Shown one piece after another: positions 5,999-6,638 of a DNA stretch of 6,638 nucleotides. Source of the stretch: CAMEON01 sp045531965 (GTDB lineage Bacteria; Bacillota; Clostridia; Oscillospirales; CAG-272). The DNA is taken from assembly GCA_045531965.1 (NCBI GenBank), contig JAZSFA010000081.1, positions 1 to 6,638 of the forward strand, given 5' to 3'. Under the pieces are notes generated by a model, which was not told where the DNA came from, did no database searches, and saw only the letters and a list, made by a program, of their open reading frames with translations. Every line of letters begins with the position of its first letter. The stretch's first letter is position 1. The translations under genes and the position numbers were made by a program.

Positions 5999-6638
5999 AT
6001 GAAACATCTGTACGGATTTATAAACGCGAGAGAAAAGGTCATGCGCGGCGTATTCCTTTTCTCCGCGATCTTTTCCATTCTCGCGCTTGCGACGATCACG
6101 GTATTCCTCTTTGTCAGCGGAGTGCCATTCATTGCAAAGACAGGCTTTGCCAAGTTCCTGTTCGGAAGTGATTGGGCGCCGCTTGCGGACAATCCGAGCT
6201 ACGGAATATTCCCGATGATCGTAGCGTCCCTTTACGTTACGGCGCTTTCGGTCATCATTGGTATCGGTATCGGACTTCTCACGGCAATCTCGCTTTACAA
6301 GTTCTGCCCCAAGAAGCTCGTTGCTCCTATCAGGCAGATGATCAACCTGCTCGCAGGCATTCCTTCGGTCATTTTCGGTCTGTTCGGTATGACCATCATC
6401 GTTCCTTTTGTCAGAGATTACGTGTCACCCACGGGCGTTGGTTACGGTATTCTTTCGGCTTCGCTCGTTCTCGGTATCATGATTTTACCGACCATCGTCA
6501 GCGTAAGCCTTGATTCTCTGAACAGCGTTTCAAACACCTACTATGAAGGTGCGCTTGCGCTCGGTGCGACAAAAGAGCAAGCCACGTTTAAAATTATGTT
6601 ACCTGCCGCAAAAAGCGGTATTCTCGCCGGTGTTGTAC
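5999..6638 (+). CDS. pstC: Phosphate ABC transporter permease PstC, N-terminal part (3' end outside window)
   Basis: Translation from ATG 5999 gives 213 residues, MKHLYGFINAREKVMRGVFL onward, open to the window edge. PstC pairs with PstA to form the membrane channel of the phosphate importer. Hydrophobic segments lie at about residues 15-45, 68-100, 110-137 and 149-172. The PstC-typical stretches SYGIFPMIVASLYVTALSV and NLLAGIPSVIFGLFG (about 115-129) are present. The ABC permease EAA-type loop starts at Glu183 (EGALALGAT) with Leu201-Pro202, and would contact the ATPase PstB. The start lies one base after the pstS stop with no clear ribosome site of its own, so translation is probably coupled to pstS. 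An alternative ATG at 6041 would remove the basic N-terminal segment. The usual family length is near 300 residues, so about a third is missing; pstA and pstB are expected downstream. Confidence 0.9.
   Translation, partial: MKHLYGFINAREKVMRGVFLFSAIFSILALATITVFLFVSGVPFIAKTGFAKFLFGSDWAPLADNPSYGIFPMIVASLYVTALSVIIGIGIGLLTAISLYKFCPKKLVAPIRQMINLLAGIPSVIFGLFGMTIIVPFVRDYVSPTGVGYGILSASLVLGIMILPTIVSVSLDSLNSVSNTYYEGALALGATKEQATFKIMLPAAKSGILAGVV

Noticed and set aside
5116..6192. Minus-strand open frame of 358 codons opposite pstS
   Set aside because: It is antisense to the clearly conserved pstS and pstC coding sequence and shows no family motifs of its own.
1..6638. CRISPR array, tRNA, rRNA, insertion sequence or defence system
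   Set aside because: I saw no regularly spaced direct repeats of CRISPR length, no cloverleaf-like segment, no transposase motif and no defence-type domain. The only regular repeats are the short 11-base-spaced ones before pstS.

Overview
The window looks like a chromosomal stretch from a Gram-positive-type Clostridia (Firmicutes), probably an uncultured gut or rumen relative of Oscillospiraceae or Christensenellales. The evidence is strong AAAGGAG-type ribosome sites, two lipoproteins with short Lys-Lys signal peptides and lipobox cysteines, a Thr/Pro/Glu/Asp-rich linker after a lipobox, a C-terminal copper-amine-oxidase-N-like stalk domain, and a PstS layout that I recall from Firmicutes. 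The taxonomic call is inference; no rRNA or marker gene is present. All genes lie on the + strand.

Left block (1-1502): the C-terminal part of a GH36-type alpha-galactosidase runs off the left edge. Its stop codon overlaps the start of a ten-helix drug/metabolite-transporter (EamA-like) permease in an ATGA arrangement. The pair looks translationally coupled and may link oligosaccharide cleavage to sugar or metabolite transport.

Middle block (1503-4626): after an 82-base spacer with two hairpins, a large lipoprotein gene encodes 1013 residues. It has a lipobox, a flexible linker, a beta-sandwich domain, a GH71/GH99-like catalytic barrel with a WNEWW motif, a CBM9/DOMON-like domain and a stalk domain. 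It is visibly richer in G/C-ending codons than its neighbours. It is probably a surface-anchored glycan-active enzyme of unknown substrate.

Intergenic block (4627-5121): 495 bases with no confident gene. It holds a possible structured 3' RNA, two strong intrinsic terminators and the pst control region. That control region has three 6-base direct repeats of TTACAT type with an exact 11-base period (a candidate Pho box) and a TATAAT -10 box with no convincing -35, as expected for an activator-dependent promoter.

Right block (5122-6638): the start of a phosphate-uptake operon. pstS encodes a phosphate-binding lipoprotein and is followed after one base by pstC, a permease subunit cut by the window edge. 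The most striking observation is that PstS is circularly permuted. The half carrying the RxDGSGT phosphate-binding loop comes first, and the half carrying SGSTS, GGGGSGTG and DGIAVIVN comes second, the reverse of the classical E. coli order. All ligand motifs are retained, so it should still bind phosphate. Similar layouts exist among Firmicutes as far as I recall, so this is unusual rather than certainly new.
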